Shown piece by piece: positions 27,813 through 38,044 of a stretch of DNA of 64,000 bases. The DNA is from Massariosphaeria phaeospora (taxonomy: Eukaryota > Ascomycota > Dothideomycetes > Pleosporales). Positions within the stretch are counted from its first letter, which is position 1. Each line of letters begins with the position of its first letter. The stretch covers positions 1,798,001 through 1,862,000 of the forward strand of contig JAADJZ010000006.1 of the NCBI GenBank assembly GCA_011032825.1. The letters are read 5' to 3'. Under the pieces are notes generated by a model that did not search any database, was not told the origin of the DNA, and was given only the letters and a program-made list of their open reading frames with translations. The position numbers were made by a program, and so were the translations under genes.

Positions 27813-28415
27813 GCGGCATGCGGCGGAGGGCTGCTGGGGGGCTCAGACTCCAGAGTCCAGTGATGAAACGGCTTCAGGTCACCTGGACACAAAGCGGAAG
27901 GCGTGGCTGCGCTCGTTGTCCGAACGTCTTCGCCTGAAGCTGCAGCTGCAGCTGCAAAACAAACCCGCCCAGCCCTCACTTACATAAGCTCGATCTCGGA
28001 CTCCAGATGGAAGGCGCTCGGACCGATTGTGCACGTGCACCACCGTCTAGGTACCCGTGGACACCTGGGCACCTGGGCACCACCGTCCACGAAGTCCGCT
28101 CGCGTCTTCTCTCCATTACCGGTCGCCACTACACTCGCTGCCCGCACGGTGCCGAAAGCGAGGGGGGCTGCCTTCTCCGCGACGCCTGAGCACAAGACAG
28201 ACGCGGCCACAGTTCATCCAGACCGTCAATCTCCGCGCCAGACCCAGCCTCTCCCACGACGCCCGCGCTCGCCTGAAGCCAGACTGCTGCTGCCGGCTGG
28301 CCCCCAGCACCACGCAGGTACTGTCGTCCGTTTGCATCTGCCCAGCCCTGAAACAGCGGGCTCCCTGCATCCAGTTCAAGGCAGTCATTGGCTGGTCCTG
28401 AGCCCACGTCAAACC
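27813..28415. promoter_or_regulatory. Shared divergent promoter region of MTG2 and the dehydrogenase
   Basis: About 600 bp between the two start codons. It contains a short repeat of ACCTGGGCACC/GGTACCCGTGG-type sequence near 28045-28085, and Pro/Arg-coding-like C-rich sequence that is open but shows no conserved protein. Confidence 0.45.
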
Positions 28416-29499
28416 ATGATACTGTACCTCGCCTTTGGGGCAGCCTGCCTCATTCTGTTGTCTAATGTATCGTCCTCTGTGGCATCTCCGAAGTCTTTGC
28501 CTATCTCGGATGTGCAGTACGCACGTCTCTGCTCTTTCGTGAAATGGGCCCTGGCTCTTGGCCTGGTGGTCCAAGTGAACGCCGTGCTTAATCGCTGGGC
28601 CGAGAACAGGTGGCTGTGGAAAGGCGACAAGAGCACGTGGGACTGGAGCAGCGAAGTCGCTATCGTTACTGGCGGCGCTAACGGCATTGGGGCTGCTACG
28701 GTCAAGAAACTTGTTGCTCGTGGCATCAGAGTTGCAGTGCTTGATGTGCAGCCCATCTCATACGGCGACCTCCGAGCTGGTAGGTCTCTTAGCCTAGATA
28801 CACTTCTGGTATGACTATGGGCTGATGGGATCTGCAGACGAGACGAGTTTGATTACTTACTATCAATGTGACATTACCTCCAGACATGCGGTCCATATGG
28901 CTGCCGAAGCAATTCGCTCGGACCTTGGGTGCCCGTCAATCTTGATAAACAACGCAGGCATCGGCAATGCCAACAGCATTCTGGAAGTCTCTGCCGAACG
29001 CCTAAGGTCCATCTTTGATGTCAATCTTCTCAGTCATTGGAACACGGTACAGGAATTCCTCCCAGATATGATCGCTAGGAAGAAAGGCCATATCATGAGT
29101 ACGGCGAGTCTCGCTAGTTTTGTAGGGTTGGCTGGAATGGTGGATTACAGCTGTACAAAAGCCGGGTTGATTGCTTTCCATGAAGGACTTACCCAAGAGT
29201 TAAAGCATCGATACAACTGTCCTCAGATTATGACCACTATCGTCTATCCCAACTGGACCAGGACTCGATTGATCAGTGCCATTGGGCAAGGCATAGCCGG
29301 TATGCGAGCGCCCATCATGGAGCCTAGCGTGGTCGCTGAAGCGATGGTCAAGCAAATTATTGCTCGAAGAAGTGGCCAGGTCGTTCTGGGTCCTGGGATC
29401 GCTGCTTCGATTCGTTCGTTACCCACCTGGCTCCAGGAGCTGATCCGCGACCGCATGGCCCAAATCGTCACAGCGAACGCAACGACGGCTGTGGTGTAG
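28416..29499 (+). CDS. Membrane-anchored short-chain dehydrogenase/reductase
   Basis: Exon 1 is 28416-28779 and exon 2 is 28838-29499, with a 58-nt GT-AG intron, giving 341 aa. The N-terminus has two hydrophobic segments (residues about 1-20 and 40-58), then a Rossmann fold. The NAD(P)-binding TGGANGIG is at 85-92, followed by VAVLDVQP (Asp at the second strand end, favouring NAD over NADP), INNAGIGN, the NLLSHW block, a serine block STASLASF and the catalytic YSCTK. This layout matches the 17beta-HSD11/13, RDH10 and DHRS3-like group, whose members sit on ER or lipid droplets and act on sterols, retinoids or fatty alcohols. The substrate is not predictable from sequence. I started at 28416 because the upstream in-frame extension is low-complexity. 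Confidence 0.88.
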
Positions 29500-30368
29500 G
29501 GCCCGTAGTGTGAGGCAAGGCTGCCAATGGACACACTTTGAAACAGACCATCCGGAGGATCGCGAGAAGGATGCTTTGCCTTATTGTGCCTCTCGTGGAG
29601 AACAAATGTTCGCAAACCAGTGGTCAGTGGAGAGTCAATTGACTGACTATGTTGGTCTTCGAGCGAAGGTGGGATGGCCAACTTCTCACGGAAGCTGCTG
29701 TGCCGGCTGGATGCCATGCTGTTAACCGTGTCGAGACTGAAGGAGGTTCGCCTGACAAGATGACAGCGAGGCGACAATACGCGGCGAAGTCCATGTCAGC
29801 TACCAAATTGCTCTACGAAGCAGCAAATGCGTTCTTCCGTTCCAACGAGCGCCTGCCGCGACCAATATGGGCTGCAGCGGCAAGGTGTCTAGACGCTTGT
29901 ACCTAATCGAGAGCTGGTTTGGCGTGAGGTCGAGGAGCGCAGTGCCTCGCGATCAGAGTGAATACTAAGCTTCTGACGAGAGGCGAGCTGTGCCTTTCTT
30001 GTCCGCTGCCTTTCCGCCCAGGCACATGGCGGATCAGGCTGGCCATGCGCTCCCAACCTGCCAGGGCCCAGGGTTCTATTGTTAGCTGACGTGGGAGCGT
30101 ATTCTCGGGCGCGCACTGTGCAGCGCTGCAGGCGCTGTGGATGCGCTAAGCCTCCTCAACCCCGAACACCCTGGTCCGGACGGGCAGGGGAGCCCGTCCC
30201 AAAACGGGTCCGACGCGATGGATTCCAGTATGCAGCCGCCATCATATACCGTCGGCCTTCGCTGGTCGCGGAAGGCCATAAGGACCTGCTACTTTTCCTC
30301 TTGTTTCAAGTCTTCTCTTTGCTCTGTCGTCGTGCTGCCATTTTTCGTCACTCCTTTTCGACAATGCC
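29500..30368. other. Intergenic, promoter of the surface mucin gene
   Basis: No gene is supported. The last 130 bp are T/C-rich. An ATG at 30364 lies 5 nt before and out of frame with the main start; it opens an 18-codon frame (stop included) that overlaps the signal peptide and ends in TAG near 30417. Confidence 0.5.
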
Positions 30369-33300
30369 ATGTGGACCAAGGGTTTTTTGCTCCTCTCCTA
30401 CACGGTGTTGCTCGTAGCTCCAACTAATGCAGCGCTTCATGGACAAGGTATGCCTCTGCTTACCCTGCTGGTGAGGTGTCGAACCAGACTTGCTGACAGC
30501 AACTCAGTAGATGAAGTGGGATTTGGAGAGCAGGAACAACGTCCTGCTCGAGGATATAATGACCCTGCCTTACAGGGACGACAAGAGCCTGAGCTGAATA
30601 CTAAGGCTCCAGAGGCTGCTGCGACTGCACAACCAGCAGCAGACTCTGCCGTTATTACTCCAACACCAGAGGCACCAGAGACACCACAAGAGCAACAGCA
30701 GCAGATAAGCTCTGTTGTGGCCGTGCCATCTGTTAACGACAAAGTCACGCCGACACCAGAAGCGCCAGAGACACCAAAAAGCTCTATTGTGGTTGTGCCA
30801 TCCGATGAGAAGCCAGTCACGCCAACTGTGGAGGCACCGAAGAGCTCTGCCGTCGTCGTGCCATCCAACGATAAGCCAGCCACACCAACCCAAGAGCTAC
30901 CGAGCCCTTCTATCGCATCGCCGACTAATGTACAAACGCCAGATCAGACCCCGACCCTAGTAGTAACACCAGTGCCAAGCAACGATGCGGCTGGCTCCTC
31001 TCAGGCGCAGCCCATCATCTCGACTTCAGTTCGCGGCGAACAACCTCTGAACACCCCAGTGGAATCTCCATCATCTCCACCGGATGCAACCTCCGTGCAG
31101 ATCCCGTCCACCAATAACATTCCTTCGATAGCCACGCCTTCAAGTAATCCAGTTCCTTCGTCCACCCCGAGTCCGCCATCACCACCACCGCCACCGTCGA
31201 CGTCAGATTCTCCGAGGTCCTCAAAGGTGGAAGAGCCTAGTTCATTGGTGGTCACTCCTTCACCGAAGTCAGAGACTCCTATCTCTTCAAAGGTGGAAGA
31301 GCCAAGCTCAGTGGTGGTCCCCACTCCTTCACCAAAGTCAGAGACTCCTGTCTCAGTGGTGGTCCCCACTCCTTCACCAAAGCCAGAGACTCCTATCTCT
31401 ACAAAGGTGGAGCAGCCCAGTTCAGTGGTGGTCCCCACTCCTTCACCAAAGCCAGAGACTCCTATCTCTACAAAGGTGGAACAACCTAGTTCATCGATTG
31501 TGCCCTCTCCTTCACCAAGGCCAGAGGTTCCGAGCTCCTCAAAGGTGGAAGAGCCTAGTTCAGTGGTGGTCCCCACTCCTTCGCCGAAGCCAGAGACTCC
31601 TATTTCTTCAAAGGTGGAGCAGCCCAGTTCAGTGGTGGTCCCCACTCCTTCATTGAAGCCAGAGGTACCTAGCTCCTCAAAGGTAGAACAACCTAGTTCT
31701 TCGATTGTGCCCTCTCCTTCACCAATGCCAGAGGTTCCGAGCTCCTCAAAGGTAGAACAGCCTAGTTCATCAATTGTATCTGCGCCTTCCTCGAAGTCAG
31801 ATATTCCCAGCTCAGCGGTAACTAGCTCATCAATTGTTCCCGCTCCTACACCTTCATCGAAGTCAGTTACTCCAAGCCCGGCTGTACCTAGCTCATCAGC
31901 TACTCCTACACCTTCATCGAAATCAGTTACTCCAAGCCCGGCGGTACCTAGCTCATCAGCTATTCCTACACCGTCATCGAAATCAATTACTCCAAGCCCG
32001 GCGGTACCTAGCTCATCGGTTGTGCCGACATCTTCATTGAAGTCAGAGGCTCCCATTGTGCCTCCTTCATCGAAGCCAGAGGTTCAACCCAGTCCATCGA
32101 TTGTTCCTACATCAGCGAAGTCAAATGCGCCAAGCTCCTCCGCGGTGGAACAACCCGGTTCATCGATTGTGCCTACTCCATCCTCTCAGCAGAATCCAGC
32201 CCCGAGCCAGGACTCGCAGACTAGCTCGCCTGGGACTACAAACAGGGGGTCAACTGTAGCGAACAGCGATAGTCCTACCCCACCAGCCTTAGAGGTCCTA
32301 ACAGAGAGGTCCACCGGAGTGCGGGAGCGCCCAACCGGCTCCACTGGCCAGGATTCTGCGACGCCCGCGCCAGTCACTCCATCGGAATTACGAAGCACTT
32401 CAGCTTTATCGCCCAGTAACATAGTTGGAGCTTCGTCGAGTGCAGCACAGTCCTCCAACGTTGGCGATGGAACCCCAACTGGGCCTTCCCCTGCCATACC
32501 AACCACCAATAAGGTAGCGACCCAAATAAGTTCCGACGGCCCAAAGACAACACCCGCGCCAACACCCGCGCCAACGTCTCGCTTACCACTCCCTGGTCTC
32601 GTCTCAAGCATTGGCGACCGTGTATCCTCAGTGCTTTCCGTCGTGGAGAGCGCCCTCAATCCGAGCGCTATCGTTGGGCCGATATCATCATTGCTTTCGG
32701 ACGTACTTCCGCGACCCACTGGCTCAACAGTTGTCCAGCCTTCAGAAATCCGTTCGGTTTTGAGCTCTATCGGAACAGGAGTACCAGTCGTGTCCACATC
32801 CGAGAAAGGGAATTCTATCGCGACAGATGTGCCAATCATTCCCACATCCGCCATCGTTTCCATCCTGAGCTCTATCGCCACAGGCTTGCCGGACGTGCCT
32901 ACATCCAAGGCTGCTTCGCTCATAAGCTCCGTCGTGACCGGGTTACCAGTGCCTCCGTCCAACGTTGGTTCTATCGTGAACTCTGTCGTAAGCTCTATCG
33001 CTGCAGGCTTACCTATCGTCCCAACAACAGCCGCTGGTCCTGTTCTGAGCTCTATCGCTCCTGGTTTACCTGTGGTTCCAACGTCAGCCGTTGGTTCAAT
33101 ATTGAGCTCTATCGCTACAGGTTTGCCTATCATCCCCACACCAGACGTTGGTTCAATACTGAGCTCTGTCGGCACAGGCTTGTTGGCTGTACCTACATCA
33201 GCCGTTGGTTCAATATTGAGCTCTGTCGGCACAGGCCTGCCGGTTGTACCTACATCGGCCGTTGGTTCTATCGTGAGCTCTGTCGGTACAGGCTTGCCAA

Positions 33301-35819
33301 TCATTCCAACACCGGGCATCGGCTCGCTACTTAGCTCTGTCGGTACAGGCTTGCCAATCAGTTCACTCCTTCGCTCCATCGCTACAGGCGTGCCCGCCTT
33401 GTCGCAACCCGGCGTTCTGAACCCATCCGACACTGCTCTCAGCGGGGGTATCCCTGTCTCTGAGTCATTGGCTGTTCCGACTGGAGTTCCTGGTCTCACT
33501 ATTGCAACTTCTAACGTTATTCCGGAGCCGACTGGTATCTCCCTTTCTGGAGTGCCTGGTACAGGTGTTCTTTCCAGTTCTGCTGGTGCTCCTTCGTTGC
33601 AGGTGTCTCCTACTCAAATTGGATCCGATGCCACAAACCTGCCGACTCCTACTGGAACGCCGCTTGCTGGCTCTGGGTTTACTGATGTGACTCCTCCTCC
33701 TCAATCGGGGACTGCGGTGACAAACTTCCTGACGCCTACCGGCTCAGCCATATCTGGAATTGACCGATCTCTTTTACCGATGTCTAGCCCAACTGGGGTT
33801 CCGGATCTTACTGTTGACGACTTCTCTCTGGTTAGCGATCTTCCCCCAGAACCTGTCAACCAGACTGCTGCTGCGACCACTGGAGCTACTGACACATCGT
33901 CCTTGGAGCCTACTCTGATTACGCCTACTGGCATCCCCGCAAGTGAGAGTCTATCCGGTCCGTCCACAACACCAGCCACAGGTCTGCCGTCCACAACCCC
34001 TGATACGGTACTGCCTGCGCCAGGTTCAACATCGGGCATCTCTGGATCTACCAATGCTTCCCTTATTGCCACATCTGGCTCAGGCATCGCCTTGACGACT
34101 GGTACAGCAGCTATCACAGGTGAAAGCTCGATGATTGTAGACACGGCAGCGACATCAGAGAAACCTGATCTTTCCCAGGCCACCTCCGAGAGTAAGTTTC
34201 TAACTCCAACGACCGCGGTCGACAGTGGAGCAACGCAGTCAGAGACCCCCTCCTCCACCGGAGGTTCTGAAAATCCCTCGGCTGCCTCGACTATACTTTC
34301 CGATGCTTCAACTGGTGTCTCTGGCGCATCCACCCTTCCTACGACCGGTGCAACGCGCAAACCTAGCGGTGTGCTTCCGTCTGACTACGCCGAGTCTCGG
34401 ACAGCCCCACCTGGGGCTGCATCATCCACCGCGGATGCTGGAGCAGGTGGTTCAAGTCCTCCTCCTTTGAGCACGGCGCAGACAGCTGGTGTTGCTGTCG
34501 GAGGTACTGCTTGCTTGCTCATTGCTTTGGTGGCTGCTCTCTTCCTTGCTCGCCGCTACCATACTAACAAAGCCAACCGCAAGAGCACAGGAAGTGTCTA
34601 CCCTGAGGTTGCCTACCTGTATGACCCCCCGGTGGGTGGTAATGGTGATGCTGAGGCTGGTGGTGGCCTTCCTGCGATGTCTGGCGGCGCCGCTGGCTTT
34701 GGTGCACTTCTCCAGCACTCACCCCGTCACAGCACAGGTACAATGCCTCAAAACCCCTTCGCGGATCCCCAGAACACCCCTAGGGAAGCACAGAGTACCC
34801 CGAGGGAGCACCAGAATCCCTTCCGTGACCCAATCATCCCTTCACCACAGCCGAGCCCACGGCTCAATGGCTATGGAGGGCCTGTTGGTGATGTTCACGG
34901 CGAGTATGCCTCACTGGCCGGCAACCCATATGCTTTTACTCCGACTGTTACCGACTACCCGCCAATGTCTCCTTATGGACCACCTGTCCCCGTTGTTGCT
35001 GCAGCTGCAGTGCGAAAAGGCACTCCAGTTCAAGGCCGAGCATCAGAGAGATTGAGCGATCCTTTCGCGGACCCTTTCGAGCACGATCTACTTCTTCATG
35101 CAGATATGCGGAGCGAGACTCCGGACTCCATCGTCGTGTTGGCGCCGCCACCAACGCCGCGTTCGCCGCGTTCGCCAGGACGATACACTCCGGAGCTTGT
35201 AGCTAATGCTACATTTTCGCCTGTTGCTAACGGAAGTTACACGCCTGACGGCCGGTTCACTCCCACCCCCAATCCGGCTTTCAACGCTTCCAACACTTCC
35301 CTTGCACCACCACCAAGACGCAGTTCGCCAGCAAATAGCTCTCCCGCACCTAGCAACCGTACTGTTCTCCCGTCATGGCCTGACTCCCCTGTAACCCTCG
35401 CACCACCTCCGCGGGCCGCATCCCCTCCCCCCATCCACAAAGGTTGGGATGAGATTAAACAGGACGAGCCGCGACGAGAGACCTCTCAAATCAGCGGGAT
35501 GTGGCCGGCACCTCTGAACTTGACACCGCCTGCCACAATCAAGAAGAAGCCGGTGCCGCTCCGACGGGAGCCCACTCTCGCCGGTCACGGCGAACAACTT
35601 CTCTCCGGACTCGGTCATCAACGCAAAGAGCTTGGAGGATCTGATGCTACCATCCCAGTGAAGCTTGATCGCGGTCTCGGCCTCGAGGTGCCCCGGAGTC
35701 TATACGGTAGCCCGGGTCCCACGCTCACTGATGCCGATACCGCTGAAGACGCAGACCACAGCAAGAGGAGTGTCGAGCTGCGGTTCGCGGACCCGCGTTT
35801 GATTGGCCAAAGCTTTTAA
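30369..35819 (+). CDS. Large Ser/Thr/Pro-rich single-pass surface protein (mucin-like)
   Basis: 1816 codons if read through. The N-terminal signal peptide (MWTKGFLLLSYTVLLVAPTNA) is followed by about 1350 residues of Ser/Thr/Pro/Val, suited to dense O-mannosylation. There are three repeat families: residues about 277-474 (KVEEPSSVVVPTPSPKPETP type, about 22 aa), about 480-560 (SSKSVTPSPAVPSSSA, 18-20 aa), and about 790-1007 (SILSSVGTGLPVVPTSAVG, 19-20 aa). One membrane helix lies at about 1374-1397 (GVAVGGTACLLIALVAALFLA) followed by RRYHTNK. The roughly 420-residue cytoplasmic tail carries NPFADP and NPFRDP motifs, SPR repeats and proline runs. The architecture fits a wall-stress or signalling mucin (Wsc/Mid2/Msb2-like in layout), but I see no conserved head domain, so no symbol is given. 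A 60-nt segment, 30448-30507, looks like an in-frame intron. Confidence 0.85.
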   Translation: MWTKGFLLLSYTVLLVAPTNAALHGQGMPLLTLLVRCRTRLADSNSVDEVGFGEQEQRPARGYNDPALQGRQEPELNTKAPEAAATAQPAADSAVITPTPEAPETPQEQQQQISSVVAVPSVNDKVTPTPEAPETPKSSIVVVPSDEKPVTPTVEAPKSSAVVVPSNDKPATPTQELPSPSIASPTNVQTPDQTPTLVVTPVPSNDAAGSSQAQPIISTSVRGEQPLNTPVESPSSPPDATSVQIPSTNNIPSIATPSSNPVPSSTPSPPSPPPPPSTSDSPRSSKVEEPSSLVVTPSPKSETPISSKVEEPSSVVVPTPSPKSETPVSVVVPTPSPKPETPISTKVEQPSSVVVPTPSPKPETPISTKVEQPSSSIVPSPSPRPEVPSSSKVEEPSSVVVPTPSPKPETPISSKVEQPSSVVVPTPSLKPEVPSSSKVEQPSSSIVPSPSPMPEVPSSSKVEQPSSSIVSAPSSKSDIPSSAVTSSSIVPAPTPSSKSVTPSPAVPSSSATPTPSSKSVTPSPAVPSSSAIPTPSSKSITPSPAVPSSSVVPTSSLKSEAPIVPPSSKPEVQPSPSIVPTSAKSNAPSSSAVEQPGSSIVPTPSSQQNPAPSQDSQTSSPGTTNRGSTVANSDSPTPPALEVLTERSTGVRERPTGSTGQDSATPAPVTPSELRSTSALSPSNIVGASSSAAQSSNVGDGTPTGPSPAIPTTNKVATQISSDGPKTTPAPTPAPTSRLPLPGLVSSIGDRVSSVLSVVESALNPSAIVGPISSLLSDVLPRPTGSTVVQPSEIRSVLSSIGTGVPVVSTSEKGNSIATDVPIIPTSAIVSILSSIATGLPDVPTSKAASLISSVVTGLPVPPSNVGSIVNSVVSSIAAGLPIVPTTAAGPVLSSIAPGLPVVPTSAVGSILSSIATGLPIIPTPDVGSILSSVGTGLLAVPTSAVGSILSSVGTGLPVVPTSAVGSIVSSVGTGLPIIPTPGIGSLLSSVGTGLPISSLLRSIATGVPALSQPGVLNPSDTALSGGIPVSESLAVPTGVPGLTIATSNVIPEPTGISLSGVPGTGVLSSSAGAPSLQVSPTQIGSDATNLPTPTGTPLAGSGFTDVTPPPQSGTAVTNFLTPTGSAISGIDRSLLPMSSPTGVPDLTVDDFSLVSDLPPEPVNQTAAATTGATDTSSLEPTLITPTGIPASESLSGPSTTPATGLPSTTPDTVLPAPGSTSGISGSTNASLIATSGSGIALTTGTAAITGESSMIVDTAATSEKPDLSQATSESKFLTPTTAVDSGATQSETPSSTGGSENPSAASTILSDASTGVSGASTLPTTGATRKPSGVLPSDYAESRTAPPGAASSTADAGAGGSSPPPLSTAQTAGVAVGGTACLLIALVAALFLARRYHTNKANRKSTGSVYPEVAYLYDPPVGGNGDAEAGGGLPAMSGGAAGFGALLQHSPRHSTGTMPQNPFADPQNTPREAQSTPREHQNPFRDPIIPSPQPSPRLNGYGGPVGDVHGEYASLAGNPYAFTPTVTDYPPMSPYGPPVPVVAAAAVRKGTPVQGRASERLSDPFADPFEHDLLLHADMRSETPDSIVVLAPPPTPRSPRSPGRYTPELVANATFSPVANGSYTPDGRFTPTPNPAFNASNTSLAPPPRRSSPANSSPAPSNRTVLPSWPDSPVTLAPPPRAASPPPIHKGWDEIKQDEPRRETSQISGMWPAPLNLTPPATIKKKPVPLRREPTLAGHGEQLLSGLGHQRKELGGSDATIPVKLDRGLGLEVPRSLYGSPGPTLTDADTAEDADHSKRSVELRFADPRLIGQSF
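30448..30507 (+). other. Probable 60-nt stopless intron in the mucin gene
   Basis: GTATGC donor, GCTGAC branch-like motif and CTCAG acceptor. Its length is a multiple of three without a stop codon, so both spliced and retained forms keep the frame. It lies just after the signal peptide. Confidence 0.65.
31200..31790 (+). repeat. About 66-bp imperfect tandem repeats in the mucin gene
   Basis: Repeats encoding KVEEPSSVVVPTPSPKPETP-type units. Copies share long identical stretches such as GTGGTGGTCCCCACTCCTTC, so slippage or unequal exchange is likely. Confidence 0.85.
32740..33390 (+). repeat. About 57-60-bp tandem repeats in the mucin gene
   Basis: Around ten units encoding ILSSVGTGLPVVPTSAVGS. 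The codon pattern TTGAGCTCTGTCGGCACAGG recurs almost unchanged in the central copies. Confidence 0.85.
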
Positions 35820-38044
35820 GCCGCGCCGGACGACACAAAAGATTGGATTTTACATAATGGATCGAGGACATAACTTACTTAATTTTAAAGAGAGACTTGT
35901 ACATACGCAACGGAATCGACGGCCTTCAGACAGTCAGTCGAAGAATATGGGATTATTTGGACTATGCAAACTTTTTCATTTCATTTCAGCGAGGCGTCTC
36001 GGGTCATTCTTGACCGTTCCGAATACACCGTCGCGACGTTACGTCACTTCAGGCTCGAGCATTCACTTCGTTCCTACTGCAGGCCTTGTTCTCTTACTAC
36101 TATCTTCTAAACACTCTTTACATGCCTCTTCTTTCCTTCCCTGTCTTCTGCATGCGCATCGTTCATACCCCCGCCATTCGCAATCTGTATTATTATCCTG
36201 TATCAGTATTTCTATTCTGTAATGACGTGCCTCCTCATTCCCACGTCCACACCACATCACAGGCGTGTTGGCCCGCTACTGGAAGAGACCATGTTGGTTG
36301 GTGGCAACCCGTTGCGTTGCAGTTGCAGTTGGGCCTTCGCGTCCGTGCTTTGGGTTGGGAGTTGCAGATCGGCTGTCGGACTCCGGGCAGCAAGAAGAAA
36401 AACACGCAACATGAAGCAAAAAGTCCGTGAGTCGCTCGCAAGTCGCGGGGAAAACCCGGGCCATGTCCATGCCCCCCGTTGATGCGCTTCTGCGTGCCTA
36501 GCCGCATGGCGCGCTGCGCTACGGAACTGCGAACACGCGGAGCCCCTGCAAGGCAAGGCATAAGTGGAGCGTTCGAGCCGTCTGGACTACCCGTATTTGG
36601 GTGCGGCTCGACGATCGCCCTCGTGGCAAGTTGGCAAGCGTGCCGTCTTCTTGGCAACGGACGGACGGTGGAAAAGGAAAGGCAAGGAAGGAAATGGTAT
36701 TTTGTAATTGCGGTCCGAGGTGGTGTTCAATTCTTATGGTTGTTATAGCCTTGAACATATTCGGACTAGGAGGATAGGAGTTGGAAAGAGAGAGGGGGGA
36801 GAGAGATGGGTGGAATCTTGAAAGACGGACTTGGACTTGGACTTTTGATGAATGCTTAGCTTATACCAACCACCTTTGTCGGCCATGACACACAACACAC
36901 ACACACATATGTTATCAATAGACTTCGATTCAAATCAATCATTCAGACATTCATCAAAATCAAATCTTTGCTGTTTGTCTTACTCCGGTGCGCGGTGCAT
37001 ACCTAGGTATCAAACACTAACATCGATCACTATTTCATGAGAATCGACGGCTCGTCGCATACGCGAGGGCTAGAAAGCACTTGTTCTTCTTCTTCTTCTT
37101 GATGTCCGGTGGACACGCACTTCCCCCACCCAGTCAACCAAGACTCGTTGCAGCTGTGCGTGTGTGTGTGTCTACTACCGCTACAGTGGCTAACTAACTA
37201 ACTAACTGTACATGTATGCAGTGTGCAGAAGAAGAACTCAGGGCAACACACCACCGGAAGTATCAAACAACTACCTACTTAGATGCTCACATCGTATATC
37301 ATATCCAACCCAGTGAAACCATACGACTCTATCGTATCGTACCCTGTCCCCTCCTACTTCCCTCCCTCCCTCCTTACGCCCCATCACCATCCCGATCGCC
37401 ACGCCACTCCTCCACTCCTCCACTCCCATCATTCCACAAACGATCAATCAACATTTATTTCACTCATGTTCCATTCAACACGTCTACGACGGAAAAAGGA
37501 AAACCCCCGGATGGGAATGGAATGGAATGGGGGTAAATACGTTAAGTTGCGATAGAAGAAAACGACGGCGCCAGAAACCAAACACCTCCCCCGTGAAACG
37601 TTTGTTCCGAGTGTAAAAACACCCTCGCCAATGCAATCAATGCAATCAATTAGTCGATCGCTGGAAACCAAACCAAGAGACGGTACCTATTGCGTCCCAG
37701 CCATGCCAGCCATGCAATCCAGTCCATTCATCGTCACTCTTGAGCTGAGCTGAGCTGAGCTTATGCTATGCCTAACAAACAGTCCCTCGTGCGTGTTGTC
37801 ATAAGGATATAATTTGAGCGGTGAGTGAGTGCTGCAAGAACATCCTCTACCCCGAGAGCGCGCAACGCCCACCAGGGGCATGCAGCATATAGCATCCCAT
37901 CTACCATCATCCCCAAAGCGCCAGATCAGATCCGCGCGCCCTTGCAACCAGCCCCCATCGACGAAAGAGTGTCTTCAAGATACGCAGACACGGCGCCGCG
38001 CAGCGCTACATTAAACCAAAAACGCTAGGCGGGCGGTGTTTTCC
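35820..38044. other. Intergenic, 2.2 kb, low-complexity patches
   Basis: No gene is supported. It contains a CA-rich tract (about 36888-36908), a TTC repeat (about 37084-37102), a GTGT tract (37158-37172), a CTAA repeat (about 37189-37206) and a GAGCT repeat (about 37740-37761). The right part is the 3' side of the kinesin gene. Confidence 0.6.

Noticed and set aside
31001..33499. Long minus-strand open frames of 351 and 437 codons
   Set aside because: They are shadows of the repetitive mucin coding sequence; their repeats mirror the plus-strand codons and have no features of their own.
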